Of a stretch of 64,000 nucleotides of DNA, positions 51,386 to 60,126 are shown in pieces (within the stretch, counting starts at the first letter, position 1; every line of letters starts with the position of its first letter). The position numbers were made by a program, and so were the translations under genes. Source of the stretch: JBEKTY01 sp049515555. Lineage in GTDB: Bacteria > Planctomycetota > Planctomycetia > Pirellulales > Thermoguttaceae. The stretch is from NCBI GenBank assembly GCA_049515555.1, contig JBEKTY010000013.1:12696-76695 (forward strand). Reading direction: 5' to 3'. Under the pieces are notes generated by a model. It saw nothing but the letters and a program-made list of their open reading frames with translations. It searched no databases and was not told where the DNA came from.

Positions 51386-52576
51386 CTACCCGTAGCCGCC
51401 CATGCCGAAAAACAGTTGCTTCTTGAGCAGCCGGTAGAGCCAATAGTCTTCGGGGATCTCTTCGCCCGGCAGATGGTGGCTGGTGCGCGGCGTGGCGGCG
51501 GCCAACTCGGCCGGGAAATCGCGGCCGCTATAATCCGTGGCCCCGCGCTCGCGCAGAAATTGGGCCAAGGCCTGCGGATGCTCCAGGATCACGCAGCCGC
51601 GGGTCCGCCGGCGGACGAACTCCTGGAAGGCCCGCAAGAAGCGGCTCTCGTTGATCGTGCGGAACAGGTCGCCTTGCTGATCGCGAATGGTCTGGCAGGC
51701 CATGGCCAGCGGCGGGCAGGGCTCGATGCTGCCCCGCGGGCCGATGTGGAACCCCAGCCCCTGGGCCGCCGGACAGACCGCCCCGCCCGCCGCGTCCCAG
51801 TACGTGTCGATGAGCAGGATCGGCTGCCGGCGGCGCAGCGCCACCAGCCGGCGGCGCAAGTCGCGCATCTGCTGGCGCGACACGCAAAACTGCGGGGCGG
51901 GGTCGGCGCCGACCGGCCGGTACACGTAATACCACAGGTACATCGCGCCGCCGCGAATGCACTGCCGGACGTACTCGTCGCTGAGCACCTCGTCCAGATT
52001 TGGGCCCGTGACGGTGGTGGCCAGGCCGAAGAGGATCTTACTCGCGCGCAGGCGTGCCAGTCCCTCGGCCACCTGCCGGAAGACACCCGGCCCGCGGCGC
52101 TTATCGTTCTGCTCTTCCAGGCCGTCGAGGCTGACCAGGGGCGTGACGTTGCCCGCGGCGCGGATCCGCCGCACCTGGTCGGCGTCCAGGAAGGTGCCGT
52201 TGGTGATGATCTGGAAATAGCAATCCGGGTGGCGGCCGATGATTTCCCACAGGCCGGGGTAGAGCATCGGCTCGCCGCCCAGCAGGGTGTAGAAGCGGAC
52301 CCGCTGCCGCTTGCCGGCCGCGATCAGGCGGTGAACGTCGGCCGGCGGCAACTCCTGCCGCGGGCCGTCGTTGGGGATCCAGCAGCCGCGGCAGCGGAGG
52401 TTGCAGGCGCTGGTGAGGGCCAGGAACAGGAAGGGCGGAAAGAGCTCCCCGCGTCGGACCCGCTGGCGGTGGGCCGCCATCGCCCGCATCCCCTGGTAGG
52501 CCCATAGATACCCGGCCTTGCCGGCCAGTCGCGGCGAAACCTCGGTCAACAGGCGATACATCAGGCGGGGGAGCAT
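51386..52576 (-). CDS. Radical SAM enzyme at the triterpenoid locus
   Basis: A 396-residue protein. The start at 52576 (MLPRLMYRLLTEVSPRLAGK) is preferred over 52633, which would overlap the divergent cyclase start. The [4Fe-4S] motif CNLRCRGC (Cx3Cx2C) is near residue 59, preceded by FLALTSA; GGEPMLYP follows at ~95, and a later cysteine-rich IGPRGSIEPCPPLAMAC (~290) may bind an auxiliary cluster. It is divergent from the squalene-hopene cyclase gene (52632) with ~55 bases between. Radical SAM enzymes such as HpnH modify hopanoids, but this one differs from HpnH in the N-terminal half, so its substrate is open. Confidence 0.85.
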   Translation of the reverse strand: MLPRLMYRLLTEVSPRLAGKAGYLWAYQGMRAMAAHRQRVRRGELFPPFLFLALTSACNLRCRGCWIPNDGPRQELPPADVHRLIAAGKRQRVRFYTLLGGEPMLYPGLWEIIGRHPDCYFQIITNGTFLDADQVRRIRAAGNVTPLVSLDGLEEQNDKRRGPGVFRQVAEGLARLRASKILFGLATTVTGPNLDEVLSDEYVRQCIRGGAMYLWYYVYRPVGADPAPQFCVSRQQMRDLRRRLVALRRRQPILLIDTYWDAAGGAVCPAAQGLGFHIGPRGSIEPCPPLAMACQTIRDQQGDLFRTINESRFLRAFQEFVRRRTRGCVILEHPQALAQFLRERGATDYSGRDFPAELAAATPRTSHHLPGEEIPEDYWLYRLLKKQLFFGMGGYG

Positions 52577-52631
52577 GCTTCGAGTATAGCACCTTGCCGC
52601 ACCGGGCGTCATCTTTCTACAATAGGGCTCC

Positions 52632-54467
52632 ATGACGATTGACTTTAACCGGCTCCTGACGGCCTATCAGACGGCCCGCCGCGATCTGTTGGCCTTGCGC
52701 GAACCTTCGGGTCATTGGGTGGGCGAGTTGTCCGCCTCGGCGCTGTCTACGGCCACCGCGGCCAGCGCCCTGAGCATCGTGGCGCGGCACGAGAAGGAGG
52801 AGTCACGCCGCGAGGCCTACCGGCAGCTTGCCGAAAGATCGATCGATTGGCTGTCGCGCTGTCAGAACGACGACGGCGGCTGGGGCGACACGAACAAGAG
52901 CTACTCGAACATCGCCACGACGATGCTGGTGCAGTCGGCGTTTCACCTGGCCAATCGGGCGGCGCAGTACGGCGACCGGCTGGGCCGCTCTGCGCGGTAC
53001 GTCGAGGCCGAGGGCGGGCTGGCCGGCCTGCGGCGGCGTTACGGCCGCGATCGGACGTTCGCCGCGCCGATCCTGGCCAACTGCGCCCTGGCCGGGCTGG
53101 TGCCGTGGTGGGAGGTGCCCCAGTTGCCCTTCGAACTGGCTTGCCTGCCGCATCCGTTGCTGCGGCTGCTGCGGCTGCCCGTGGTCAGTTACGCCATCCC
53201 CGCTTTGGTGGCCATCGGCCAGATGCGGCTGTTTCACCGCTGGCCGCGGAACCCGCTGGCGTGGCTCGTGCGGCGGCTGTGCGTCCGGCGGAGCCTGAAG
53301 GTGCTCCGGCGGATGCAGCCGCCCAGCGGCGGATTTCTCGAGGCCATTCCGCTAACGAGTTTCGTGGTCATGGGCCTGGCCTCGACCGGCCGGGCCGCGC
53401 ACGCGGCCACGCGACGCGGAGTGGGGTTCCTGCTGGACACCGTGCGGGCCGACGCCTCGTGGCCCATCGACCGGGACCTGGCCGTATGGAACACCACGCT
53501 GGCGATCCAGGCCCTCAGCGCGGCCAGCGGCGACGTGGGCGCGCTGGGCTGCCTGGATTGGCTGTTGGAGAGCCAGCACCGTAGCGTGCATCCCTTCACA
53601 CACGCCGCGCCCGGCGGCTGGGGCTGGAGCGACTCCAGCGGCGCCGTCCCCGACGCCGACGATACGGCCGGCGCACTGTTGGCCCTGGCCGTGCTGTTGA
53701 ACTCCGGCGGTCCGACCGCCCGGCAGCGGATCGAGTCGGCCGCGCGCTCGGGCGTGGACTGGCTCTTGGCCATCGAGAATGCCGACGGCGGCTGGCCCAG
53801 CTTCTGCCGCGGCTGGGCCGCCCTGCCTTTCGACCGCAGTGCGCCCGACCTGACGGCCCACGCCCTGCGGGCCCTGCACGCCTGGCAGCATTGGTTCGTC
53901 GATCGGCCCATCGACGAGGCCATCCGCTGCGGGTTGAGGTACCTGGCCCTCCAGCAGCGGCCCGACGGTTTCTGGCTTCCGCTGTGGTTCGGCAACCAGC
54001 ATTACCCCGGCGAAGAGAACCCGGTATATGGCACTGCCCGCGTGCTGCTGGCCTATCGCGACCTGGGCCTGATCGATAGCGAGCCGGCCGCCCGGGGCTT
54101 GCAGTGGCTGACCAGGCACGCCGACCCGGGCGGGGGCTGGGGCGGCGGCATCGCCGACGGCGCGGCCACGCATTCCACCGGGCGATCCAGCGTCGAGGAG
54201 ACGGCCCTGGCGGTCGAGGCCCTGGCGGCCGGCCGGCGAAACGACTCCGTCGGACCCACCCTTAAAGAGGGGATCAACTGGCTCATCAAGGCCGTAGCCC
54301 AGGACCGGCACTGGGAATCGGCACCCCTGGGCCTTTATTTCGCCAAACTATGGTATTATGAAAGGGTATATCCGCTGGCGTTTACCGTGGCCGCCCTCGG
54401 CCAGGCCGTCAAGTGCTTCTCGCCCGCCGCTACCAGCGGCGAGGACGGGCAGCCCCCGCCTGAATAG
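52632..54467 (+). CDS. shc: Squalene-hopene cyclase-family triterpene cyclase
   Basis: A 611-residue protein. The DXDD catalytic motif appears as VPDADDTAGALLALAVLL (DADDTA at residues 341-346), where the central Asp protonates squalene. QW repeats are seen in RCQNDDGGWGDTNKSYSNIA (~78) and IENADGGWPSFCRGWAALPF (~382), among others. The product would be a hopene-like triterpene, a lipid that stabilises membranes. It lies beside a polyprenyl synthase fusion, a radical SAM enzyme and a glycosyltransferase, which suggests a pathway from C5 units to a modified triterpenoid. Squalene synthase genes are not in the window. It is slightly shorter than typical Shc (620-680). Confidence 0.92.
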   Translation: MTIDFNRLLTAYQTARRDLLALREPSGHWVGELSASALSTATAASALSIVARHEKEESRREAYRQLAERSIDWLSRCQNDDGGWGDTNKSYSNIATTMLVQSAFHLANRAAQYGDRLGRSARYVEAEGGLAGLRRRYGRDRTFAAPILANCALAGLVPWWEVPQLPFELACLPHPLLRLLRLPVVSYAIPALVAIGQMRLFHRWPRNPLAWLVRRLCVRRSLKVLRRMQPPSGGFLEAIPLTSFVVMGLASTGRAAHAATRRGVGFLLDTVRADASWPIDRDLAVWNTTLAIQALSAASGDVGALGCLDWLLESQHRSVHPFTHAAPGGWGWSDSSGAVPDADDTAGALLALAVLLNSGGPTARQRIESAARSGVDWLLAIENADGGWPSFCRGWAALPFDRSAPDLTAHALRALHAWQHWFVDRPIDEAIRCGLRYLALQQRPDGFWLPLWFGNQHYPGEENPVYGTARVLLAYRDLGLIDSEPAARGLQWLTRHADPGGGWGGGIADGAATHSTGRSSVEETALAVEALAAGRRNDSVGPTLKEGINWLIKAVAQDRHWESAPLGLYFAKLWYYERVYPLAFTVAALGQAVKCFSPAATSGEDGQPPPE

Positions 54468-54600
54468 TGCAATAACAACACGCTGCATCCCACCTTAAGC
54501 ACTTCCCAGGTGCAAGAAAGACACGTTGAGTCCCACCTTGAGCACCGCCCCAGTGCAACAACAAGACGATACGGCGCACTTGAAGGACGTGCCGCAGCCC
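54468..54600. repeat. Degenerate ~44-bp tandem repeat before the polyprenyl synthase gene
   Basis: GTGCAATAACAACACG, GTGCAAGAAAGACACG and GTGCAACAACAAGACG recur at ~44-base spacing (54467, 54510, 54553), with CCCACCTTAAGCACTTCCC and CCCACCTTGAGCACCGCCC between. It spans the start region of the next gene, which has a TTG start at 54526 within it and no good ribosome site. Confidence 0.65.
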
Positions 54601-56448
54601 AAGGCCCTCCGCGAGCGGATCCTGGCCTGTGCAGTCCAGACCGCCGCCGGGTGGGACAAGTCGCGGCCGCTGGGGCGGCAGGAGCTGGAAGCGGCCGCCC
54701 GAGGGCTGCTGGCCGGGCTGGCCCAGCCCGATCGCTATGCCGGCTGGACGATGGTCGCCATGGCCTCGGCCTTCTGGCGGGAGCAGGTGGGGGCCGTGCC
54801 CGCCGAGCGACGCCTGCTGCTCTTGCCCCGTTGCCTTCGCAACCCCGATACCTGCCCCGCCCCCTGCCACGCCGCCGGTCTGGACTGCCAGGACTGCGGG
54901 GCCTGCGACCTGGCCGGGCTGAAGGCCGAGGCACTTCGACGCGGCTATCGCGTGATGATCGCCGAGGGCTCGCCGACGGTGCTGAAGATCATCCTCAGCG
55001 GGCAGGTGGATGCCGTGCTGGGCGTGGCCTGCCTCGACGCACTGGAGCAGACCCTGGACAAGATCCTCCTGGCCGGCATCCCCTGCATGGCCGTGCCCCT
55101 GTTGGGCAACGGCTGCCGCAACACGTCGGCCGATCGGGATTGGATCGTGCGGATGATCGACACGCCCTGCCGGCCGGCCAGCGTCCAGCCGCGGACGTAC
55201 CTGCACCTGATGCGGCTGGTGGCCGGCATGTTCGAGCCGGCCGAGCTGGCCCGGCTGGTGCCGGGACGGATCGACGGACGACGGGCGACGGACGACGGGG
55301 GGAATGACAAGGAGACAAGGAGACAGGGAGACAAGGCGACAGGGAGACGCGGAGACGCGGAGACGCGGAGACGCGGGGACGCGGGGACCGGTGGCCAACC
55401 GGCAATTTACAATTCGCAATCTACAATTTGCAATTTACAATCCGCCTTCCGCCTTCCGTCTTCCGCCCCGCCTCCCTTGGCCCGCACCGAGGCCATTGCC
55501 CGCGAGTTCCTGGCCGCCGGCGGCAAGCATTCGCGTCCGCTGATTACGCTGGCGGTTTACGACGCCCTGACCGGCGGCCACGGCACGCTGCCCCACGGCG
55601 CCGAGCACGTGGCCCGGCTGCCCGACGCCGTGAAACGCGTGGCCATGGCCATCGAGGTCTTCCACAAGGCGTCGCTGGTGCACGACGACATCGAGGACGA
55701 CGACCTTACGCGCTACGAGCAGCCCACGCTGCACCGCCGCTACGGGCTGGCCACGGCCATCAACGTGGGCGATTACCTGATCGGGCTGGGCTACCGCCTG
55801 GTGGCCGGCGGCCGGCAGGTGCTGGGGGCCGAGGCGACGGCCGACATCCTGGCCCAGTTCGCCGAGGCCCACACGAAGCTCTGCGAGGGGCAGGGGGCCG
55901 AACTGTTCTGGCGTGACGACCCGCAGCGGGACCTGACGCCGCTGGACGCCCTGAAGATCTATGCCCTGAAGACGGCGCCGGCCTTCGAGGCGGCGATCCT
56001 GGCGGGTGTCCGGCTGGCCGGGCCCGTCGAGCCGCATCGCGAGCTGGCCTCGCGCTTCGCCCGCCATCTGGGCGTGGCCTACCAGATTGTCAACGACCTG
56101 GAAGATTGGGAGGGCGACGAGGAGGACTCGGCCGGTCGGCGGCCGCGCGGCGCCGAGGTGCTCCACGGCCGGCCCACCGTACTGTGGGCCCTGGCCCTGG
56201 CAGCGCTCGCCGAGCCCGATCGCCGGGAACTCCGCGCCCTGGTGGGCGGATCGGCGGCCGAGGCCGACGGCCCCGAGCGGGCCCGCCGTTTTTACGATCG
56301 CGCCGGCGCCTTCCATCAGGCCCGGGCACTCGTGGCCAAGCATCATCGCCGGGCCGCCGAGGCCGCCGACTCGATCACCATCGGCCCCCTGCGGCAACTG
56401 TTCCACTTCCTGGCCGATGCGATTCTCGATCGCCGGCCGCTGGGATGA
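54526..56448 (+). CDS. DUF116-polyprenyl synthase fusion with repeat-rich linker
   Basis: A 640-residue protein. The N-terminal ~235 residues are a DUF116-type domain with a Cys-rich motif (LPRCLRNPDTCPAPCHAAGL, then DCQDCGACDL) likely to bind a metal or iron-sulfur cluster, and a GVACLDALEQTLDKILLAGI strand. A ~70-residue linker from 55270 to 55475 is built of repeats. From ~325 comes a trans-isoprenyl diphosphate synthase: FARM SLVHDDIEDDDLTRYEQPTL near 386 and the second Asp motif NDLEDWEGDEED near 523. It would make farnesyl or geranylgeranyl diphosphate for the adjacent cyclase. DUF116 fused to this enzyme is uncommon to my knowledge. Overlaps the next gene (ATGA). Confidence 0.82.
   Translation: MSPTLSTAPVQQQDDTAHLKDVPQPKALRERILACAVQTAAGWDKSRPLGRQELEAAARGLLAGLAQPDRYAGWTMVAMASAFWREQVGAVPAERRLLLLPRCLRNPDTCPAPCHAAGLDCQDCGACDLAGLKAEALRRGYRVMIAEGSPTVLKIILSGQVDAVLGVACLDALEQTLDKILLAGIPCMAVPLLGNGCRNTSADRDWIVRMIDTPCRPASVQPRTYLHLMRLVAGMFEPAELARLVPGRIDGRRATDDGGNDKETRRQGDKATGRRGDAETRRRGDAGTGGQPAIYNSQSTICNLQSAFRLPSSAPPPLARTEAIAREFLAAGGKHSRPLITLAVYDALTGGHGTLPHGAEHVARLPDAVKRVAMAIEVFHKASLVHDDIEDDDLTRYEQPTLHRRYGLATAINVGDYLIGLGYRLVAGGRQVLGAEATADILAQFAEAHTKLCEGQGAELFWRDDPQRDLTPLDALKIYALKTAPAFEAAILAGVRLAGPVEPHRELASRFARHLGVAYQIVNDLEDWEGDEEDSAGRRPRGAEVLHGRPTVLWALALAALAEPDRRELRALVGGSAAEADGPERARRFYDRAGAFHQARALVAKHHRRAAEAADSITIGPLRQLFHFLADAILDRRPLG
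55270..55475 (+). repeat. Composite repeat tract in the polyprenyl synthase linker
   Basis: Four families follow each other in frame: GACGGACGACGGGCGACGG (55271-55299), AAGGAGACAAGGAGACAGGG and GGAGACGCGGAGACGCGG (55308-55380), CAATTTACAATTCGCAATCT (55403-55441), and CGCCTTCCGCCTTCCGTCTT (55443-55462). The encoded linker includes ETRRQGDKATGRRGDAETRR. It is the longest composite insert in the window. Confidence 0.85.
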
Positions 56449-57806
56449 ACGTCCTGCTGCTTACCGCCGGTGCCGGGCCGATGTACTGCGGCAGTTGCCT
56501 GCAAAGCAACACGCTGGCCGCGGCGCTGCGCTCCCGCGGGGCCGACTGCATCCTCCTGCCCGTCTACACCCCGCTGCGGACCGACGAGCCCGACGTGAGC
56601 CTCGACCGGCTGGCCTTGGGCGGCATCAAGGTGGCCTTGCACGAGCGGTGGCCCCTGCTGCGCCGCATGCCGGCCTGGCTGGGCCGACTATTGGACCGCC
56701 CCGCTCTGGTGCGGTGGGCCGTGCGGCACGGCGGGCGAACCCGGCCCAAGCGGCTGGGGGCACTCACCCTGGCCGTCCTCGAAGGCCGCCAGGGACCCAT
56801 TGGCGACGACATCGGCCGGCTGGCCGACACGCTGGCCCGCGAGTTTCGCCCCGACGTGATCCACCTGTCCAGCGTACTGCTGGCCGGGCTGGCCCGGCCG
56901 CTGGCCGACCGGCTGGGCGTGCCCGTGCTGGGCACGCTCGCCGGCGAGGACCTGTTCCTGGCCAAGCTGCCCCCGCCGTGGTGCGAGCAGGCCCGGGCCG
57001 CGCTGGCCCGCCGCTCGGCCGACCTGGCCGCACTGGTGGCCCCGAGCCGCTACTATGCCGAGTTCATGGCCGGCTATCTGGCCGTGCCGCCGGAGCGGAT
57101 CCATGTGGTCCCCCCGGGCTTGAATCTCGACGGACACCGCAAGCCGGGTGATGTCCTCGGCCCGTGGGGACTCTCCCCCCCAAATCCCCAAATCCCCAAA
57201 TCCCCAAATCCCTCTCACGGACTGTCCCCTTCGGCCGCAACCATCGGCTACCTGGGCCGCGTCTGCCCGGATAAAGGACTGCACCTGCTGGCCGAAGCCC
57301 TGCCCCGACTGGCCGCCGATCGCCATCTGCCGCCGCTGCGGGTCCGTGCGGCCGGCTACCTGGACCCGGCCGATCGGGCATACCTGAATGGCATCCGCCG
57401 GCGGTTGGCCGCGGCCGGCCTGGCCGATCGCTTCGAGTACCTGGGCGAGCTGGACCGGCCGGCCAAGATCGCCTTTCTTCAGTCGCTCGACGTGCTGAGC
57501 CTGCCGGCCGTGTGCCGCGAGAGCAAAGCCCTGCCGGCCCTGGAGGGCTGGGCCAACGGTATTCCAGCCGTACTGCCCGACCACGGTGCCTTTCCCGAAC
57601 TGGTCGCAGATACCGGCGGCGGCCTGCTCCACGCGCCGGGCGACGCCGAGGCCCTGGCCGCGGCCCTCGCGCGAATGCTCCGCGAGCCGGAGTTTGCGGC
57701 CGCCTGCGCCCGGCAAGCCCACCAGGCCGTCCACCAGCGCTATAATGCCAACCGTATGGCCCGCCAAATGATCGAGGTGTACGAGGGTCTAGTTCGAGGG
57801 ATTTAG
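56445..57806 (+). CDS. GT4/GT1-type glycosyltransferase with in-frame insert
   Basis: A 453-residue GT-B fold enzyme. The start overlaps the preceding stop. It begins NVLLLTAGAGPMYCGSCLQS, then VLGTLAGEDLFLAKLPPPW, and the C-terminal donor-binding half includes TIGYLGRVCPDKGLHLLAEA, GYLDPADRAYLNGIRRRLAA and the signature SKALPALEGWANGIPAVLPD (the E..xxG..xE motif). Residues ~237-262 are a repeat-encoded insert (LSPPNPQIPKSPNPSHGLSP). It may glycosylate the triterpenoid or another lipid, given its operon with the polyprenyl synthase; direct evidence is lacking. Confidence 0.88.
   Translation: MNVLLLTAGAGPMYCGSCLQSNTLAAALRSRGADCILLPVYTPLRTDEPDVSLDRLALGGIKVALHERWPLLRRMPAWLGRLLDRPALVRWAVRHGGRTRPKRLGALTLAVLEGRQGPIGDDIGRLADTLAREFRPDVIHLSSVLLAGLARPLADRLGVPVLGTLAGEDLFLAKLPPPWCEQARAALARRSADLAALVAPSRYYAEFMAGYLAVPPERIHVVPPGLNLDGHRKPGDVLGPWGLSPPNPQIPKSPNPSHGLSPSAATIGYLGRVCPDKGLHLLAEALPRLAADRHLPPLRVRAAGYLDPADRAYLNGIRRRLAAAGLADRFEYLGELDRPAKIAFLQSLDVLSLPAVCRESKALPALEGWANGIPAVLPDHGAFPELVADTGGGLLHAPGDAEALAAALARMLREPEFAAACARQAHQAVHQRYNANRMARQMIEVYEGLVRGI
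57162..57232 (+). repeat. Nested insert: CCCCAAATCCCCAAATCCCC within a GGGGACTGTCCCC remnant
   Basis: GTGGGGACTCTCCCC and ACGGACTGTCCCCTTCGG look like the two arms of the GGGGACTGTCCC family, and between them lies AAATCCCCAAATCCCCAAAT, a member of the other family. The whole remains in frame within a glycosyltransferase gene. This is the clearest example of one tract inserted in another. Confidence 0.75.
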
Positions 57807-57883
57807 GGATTTGGGGATTTAGGGATTTGGGGGTTGAGGGATTGGGGGATTGGGGGATTGGGGGATTGGGGGATTTAGGGGAC
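57795..57883. repeat. GGGATTTAGGGATTTGGGG tract after the glycosyltransferase
   Basis: Many copies of GGGATTTGGGGATTTAGGG and GGGGGATTGGGGGATTGG overlap the stop codon of the glycosyltransferase (57804-57806). It is the same family as 4133-4165. Confidence 0.85.
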
Positions 57884-58006
57884 GCTGCCATGGCCGCTTC
57901 CACACGGGCCTTCAGGCCCGTTTCCGCCGCAGGCGGTAATAGGGCCATGCTTTAGCATGGGTGCAGCAAGCCCGCGCCGCGCCTCCTCGTTCTATCATGC
58001 CGCACC

Positions 58007-58110
58007 TGTCAGCCCCGTTCCACGGGGCTCCTCGCTTGCCGGACAATTCCGTGGCCCGATGCGACCGGGGCTTCAGCCGTAAACAGGAGCCCCGTGGGAC
58101 GGGGCTGACA
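58007..58110. repeat. Large inverted repeat (TGTCAGCCCCGTTCCACGGG family)
   Basis: The 26-base arms at 58007-58032 and 58085-58110 are complementary with one mismatch, with a 52-base loop. Each arm contains the short palindrome GCCCCGTTCCACGGGGC. The loop contains a Pro-rich GC region. It has no neighbouring gene within 1 kb on the right. Confidence 0.85.
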
Positions 58111-58788
58111 GCGGGTAACGTCGGTGGTTGAGGAATTGCTCCGCGCTTCGCCCCGAACCCGGCGTAAACACCGGGCCGAACACCGGATTGGCCGGAAAGG
58201 AGCGTAAACGCCCCTCAGGCACCTTGCCGCCATTTTTCCCCCATCCCTGCACACCAGACCCCGGCACGCGACTTTTCTGTCTCCCGCCCACGAACCCTCG
58301 GCCGTATGTTGCACCCCCGCGGCGGGCAGGGTACGATAATCGCCATCGCTCACACAACCAACCGATTGTGCGTCTGGGTAGATCGTCCGTTGAGCACGGC
58401 TCACCCGCACATAAGCGGAGGGCAATTTACTCTACCACTTCCGCCTCGCAGAGCGTCAAGGATTTCGTGGAAGGCACATTGTCCCCGTTCCCGAAATGCT
58501 TGTCTCTGGGATTGGATAAAGAGCTGGAGTAGTTCTTTCCGCCGCATTGGACGTGTCGAGGCGGCGCGGGCGCCTCAACCGCTGTATCCCGGTATTAGGT
58601 GGCGACCGTATCGATTGTCACGCAGCAAGAACGGGACTGTCCTGGGTTGAAAGCCCAAGCCCGGCCGCCGTTAGCCCCCGGCTGGGCTGCGCAGCACAGG
58701 GTTGGTAGGGGAGAGCCGGTATTGCTGGAAGCGTTGGGTTATGTTCCATTGATAGAGAGAATTGCCACTCGTCGCGTGGCGACGCTAT

Positions 58789-58938
58789 GATGGTAGCCGT
58801 GGGTTTCAACCCGCGGTCTGCGGCATTCCGTGACCCGTTCGTTGCGTAGCGACGATTGAAGATATTCAAGTGTCGCTACGCGACGCAACACTTGTACGCA
58901 ACTCCGGATCCGTGGGTTGAAAACCCACGGCTACCATC
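58789..58938. repeat. Nested inverted repeat (GATGGTAGCCGTGGGTTTCA family)
   Basis: Arms at 58789-58812 and 58914-58938 (start GATGGTAGCCGTGGGTTTCA; one extra base on the right) are separated by about 100 bases, which themselves contain a second pair: GTTGCGTAGCGAC (58840-58852) with GTCGCTACGCGACGCAAC (58872-58889). Further copies of GTCGCGTGGCGAC and GTCGCTACGCGAC lie just outside (58771, 58943). Confidence 0.85.
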
Positions 58939-59105
58939 GACGGTCGCTACGCGACCAAGTGTGCCCAGAGGGCGCCGTTTTCCGGCCAACCAATGGAACA
59001 GGAATGGGATAGACCGCCTAGCCGGTGCCGCATCGATTATGCGTAGCGCAGGCGCCGGCCATTCTCAAATCCCAAATCCAAAGACCCAAAGACCCAAATC
59101 CCCCC

Positions 59106-60098
59106 ATGACGCCCCTCGTCGCCATCGACTTTGCCGGGTTGCCGGAAGACGTTTGCCAGCGACATGCGGCTTTTTTGACTGCCGCGCAGGGGCCCGACGG
59201 CGGGTTTCCGGGCCGCCGCGGCCCGAGCGATCTCTATTACACGGGCTTCGCCCTCTGGGCGCTGGCCATGTTGGGCCGGCTCACGGCACCGATTGCGCAC
59301 GCGGCGGGCGGCTTTCTGCGTCGTTGTGGGCCGAAGGGGACAGTCCCATTTTCGTCGGACGAAAATTGGGACAGTCCCCTGGACGAAAATCGGGACAGTC
59401 CCCAGGGCCTGTCGGCCGCAGACGCCTTCTCGCTCGTTAGCGGCAGCGTGGCCGTCGAGCTGGCCACCGGCGTTGATCCGCTGGCCCAGCCCGGCCGCGA
59501 CCGGCGGCAGTTGGTGGCCGAGCTGTTGGGGCCCTTCCAGCGCGCCGACGGCGGCTACGCCAAGACCTTGCGGGGCGCCAGCAGCACTTACCAGACGTTC
59601 CTTGTCGTCCGCGCGATGCAGTGGGTGGGCCTGACGCCGGATCGGCCGGAGGCCGTCGTCCGGCTCATCCAATCCCGGCAGCGGGAAGATGGTGGGTTCG
59701 TCGAGATCGACCAAATGCGATCAAGCGGCACCAGCCCCACGGCGGCGGCCGTCGACCTGCTGGTGACCCTGGACGCATTGGACGATTCCCGCCGGGCAGC
59801 GGCGGCCGGGTTCCTCCTGGGCAGCCAGACGCCGGAAGGCGGGCTGCGGGCCAACCGGCGAATCCCGGGGGCCGACCTGTTGAGCACGTTCAGCGGGCTT
59901 GTTGCTTTGGGAGAATTGGGGGCAACGGAGCGGCTCGATACGGCCGCCGTGGGCCGTTTCGTCCGGACCTTGGAGCGCCCCGGCGGCGGATTTTTCGGAG
60001 CAGCCTGGGACGACACGCCCGACGTTGAATATACTTTTTACGGGCTGGGAACACTGGCACTAATTCAAAACACTTCCCCCGCTAGAACTGACAACTGA
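59106..60098 (+). CDS. Prenyltransferase/squalene-cyclase-like repeat protein
   Basis: A 330-residue (alpha/alpha)6-barrel protein with prenyltransferase or terpene-cyclase-type repeats: FLTAAQGPDGGFPGRRGPSD, LLGPFQRADGGYAKTLRG, LIQSRQREDGGFVEIDQM, FLLGSQTPEGGLRANRRI and RTLERPGGGFFGAAWDD (each with a G-G-F/Y/L core). It lacks a DXDD motif, so is not itself a cyclase. A GGGACAGTCCC element insert (KGTVPFSSDENWDSPLDENR) sits near residue 80, and a repeat-derived tail (NTSPARTDN) ends it. ATG 59106 is chosen; no good ribosome site is present. It may be a geranylgeranyltransferase-beta-like protein or a terpene-binding partner. Confidence 0.8.
   Translation: MTPLVAIDFAGLPEDVCQRHAAFLTAAQGPDGGFPGRRGPSDLYYTGFALWALAMLGRLTAPIAHAAGGFLRRCGPKGTVPFSSDENWDSPLDENRDSPQGLSAADAFSLVSGSVAVELATGVDPLAQPGRDRRQLVAELLGPFQRADGGYAKTLRGASSTYQTFLVVRAMQWVGLTPDRPEAVVRLIQSRQREDGGFVEIDQMRSSGTSPTAAAVDLLVTLDALDDSRRAAAAGFLLGSQTPEGGLRANRRIPGADLLSTFSGLVALGELGATERLDTAAVGRFVRTLERPGGGFFGAAWDDTPDVEYTFYGLGTLALIQNTSPARTDN
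59334..59406 (+). repeat. Triple GGGACAGTCCC element inside the prenyltransferase-like gene
   Basis: Three arms are present: AAGGGGACAGTCCCATTTTC, CGAAAATTGGGACAGTCCCC, and CGAAAATCGGGACAGTCCCC. The third is a tandem duplicate of the second, so this copy has expanded. All are read in frame. Confidence 0.88.
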
Positions 60099-60126
60099 CA
60101 ACGGACAACTGACAACTCCCACCGCG

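Larger units (their letters stand above)
57807..59105. other. 1.3 kb of non-coding sequence with large inverted repeats
   Basis: No gene that I can support lies here. It contains a tract of GGGATT units (to 57883), short GC palindromes (57910-57980), the 104-base inverted repeat at 58007-58110, ordinary-looking sequence at 58130-58620, and a nested inverted-repeat structure from about 58770 to 58955. Several short frames pass through but have neither ribosome sites nor domains. Given its size it may hold an undetected RNA or be a site where elements accumulate. Confidence 0.5.

Noticed and set aside
57807..59105. tRNA genes in the 1.3 kb gap
   Set aside because: No cloverleaf with a GTTCRANNC-type T-loop and matching acceptor stem was seen by eye; the inverted repeats do not fit.
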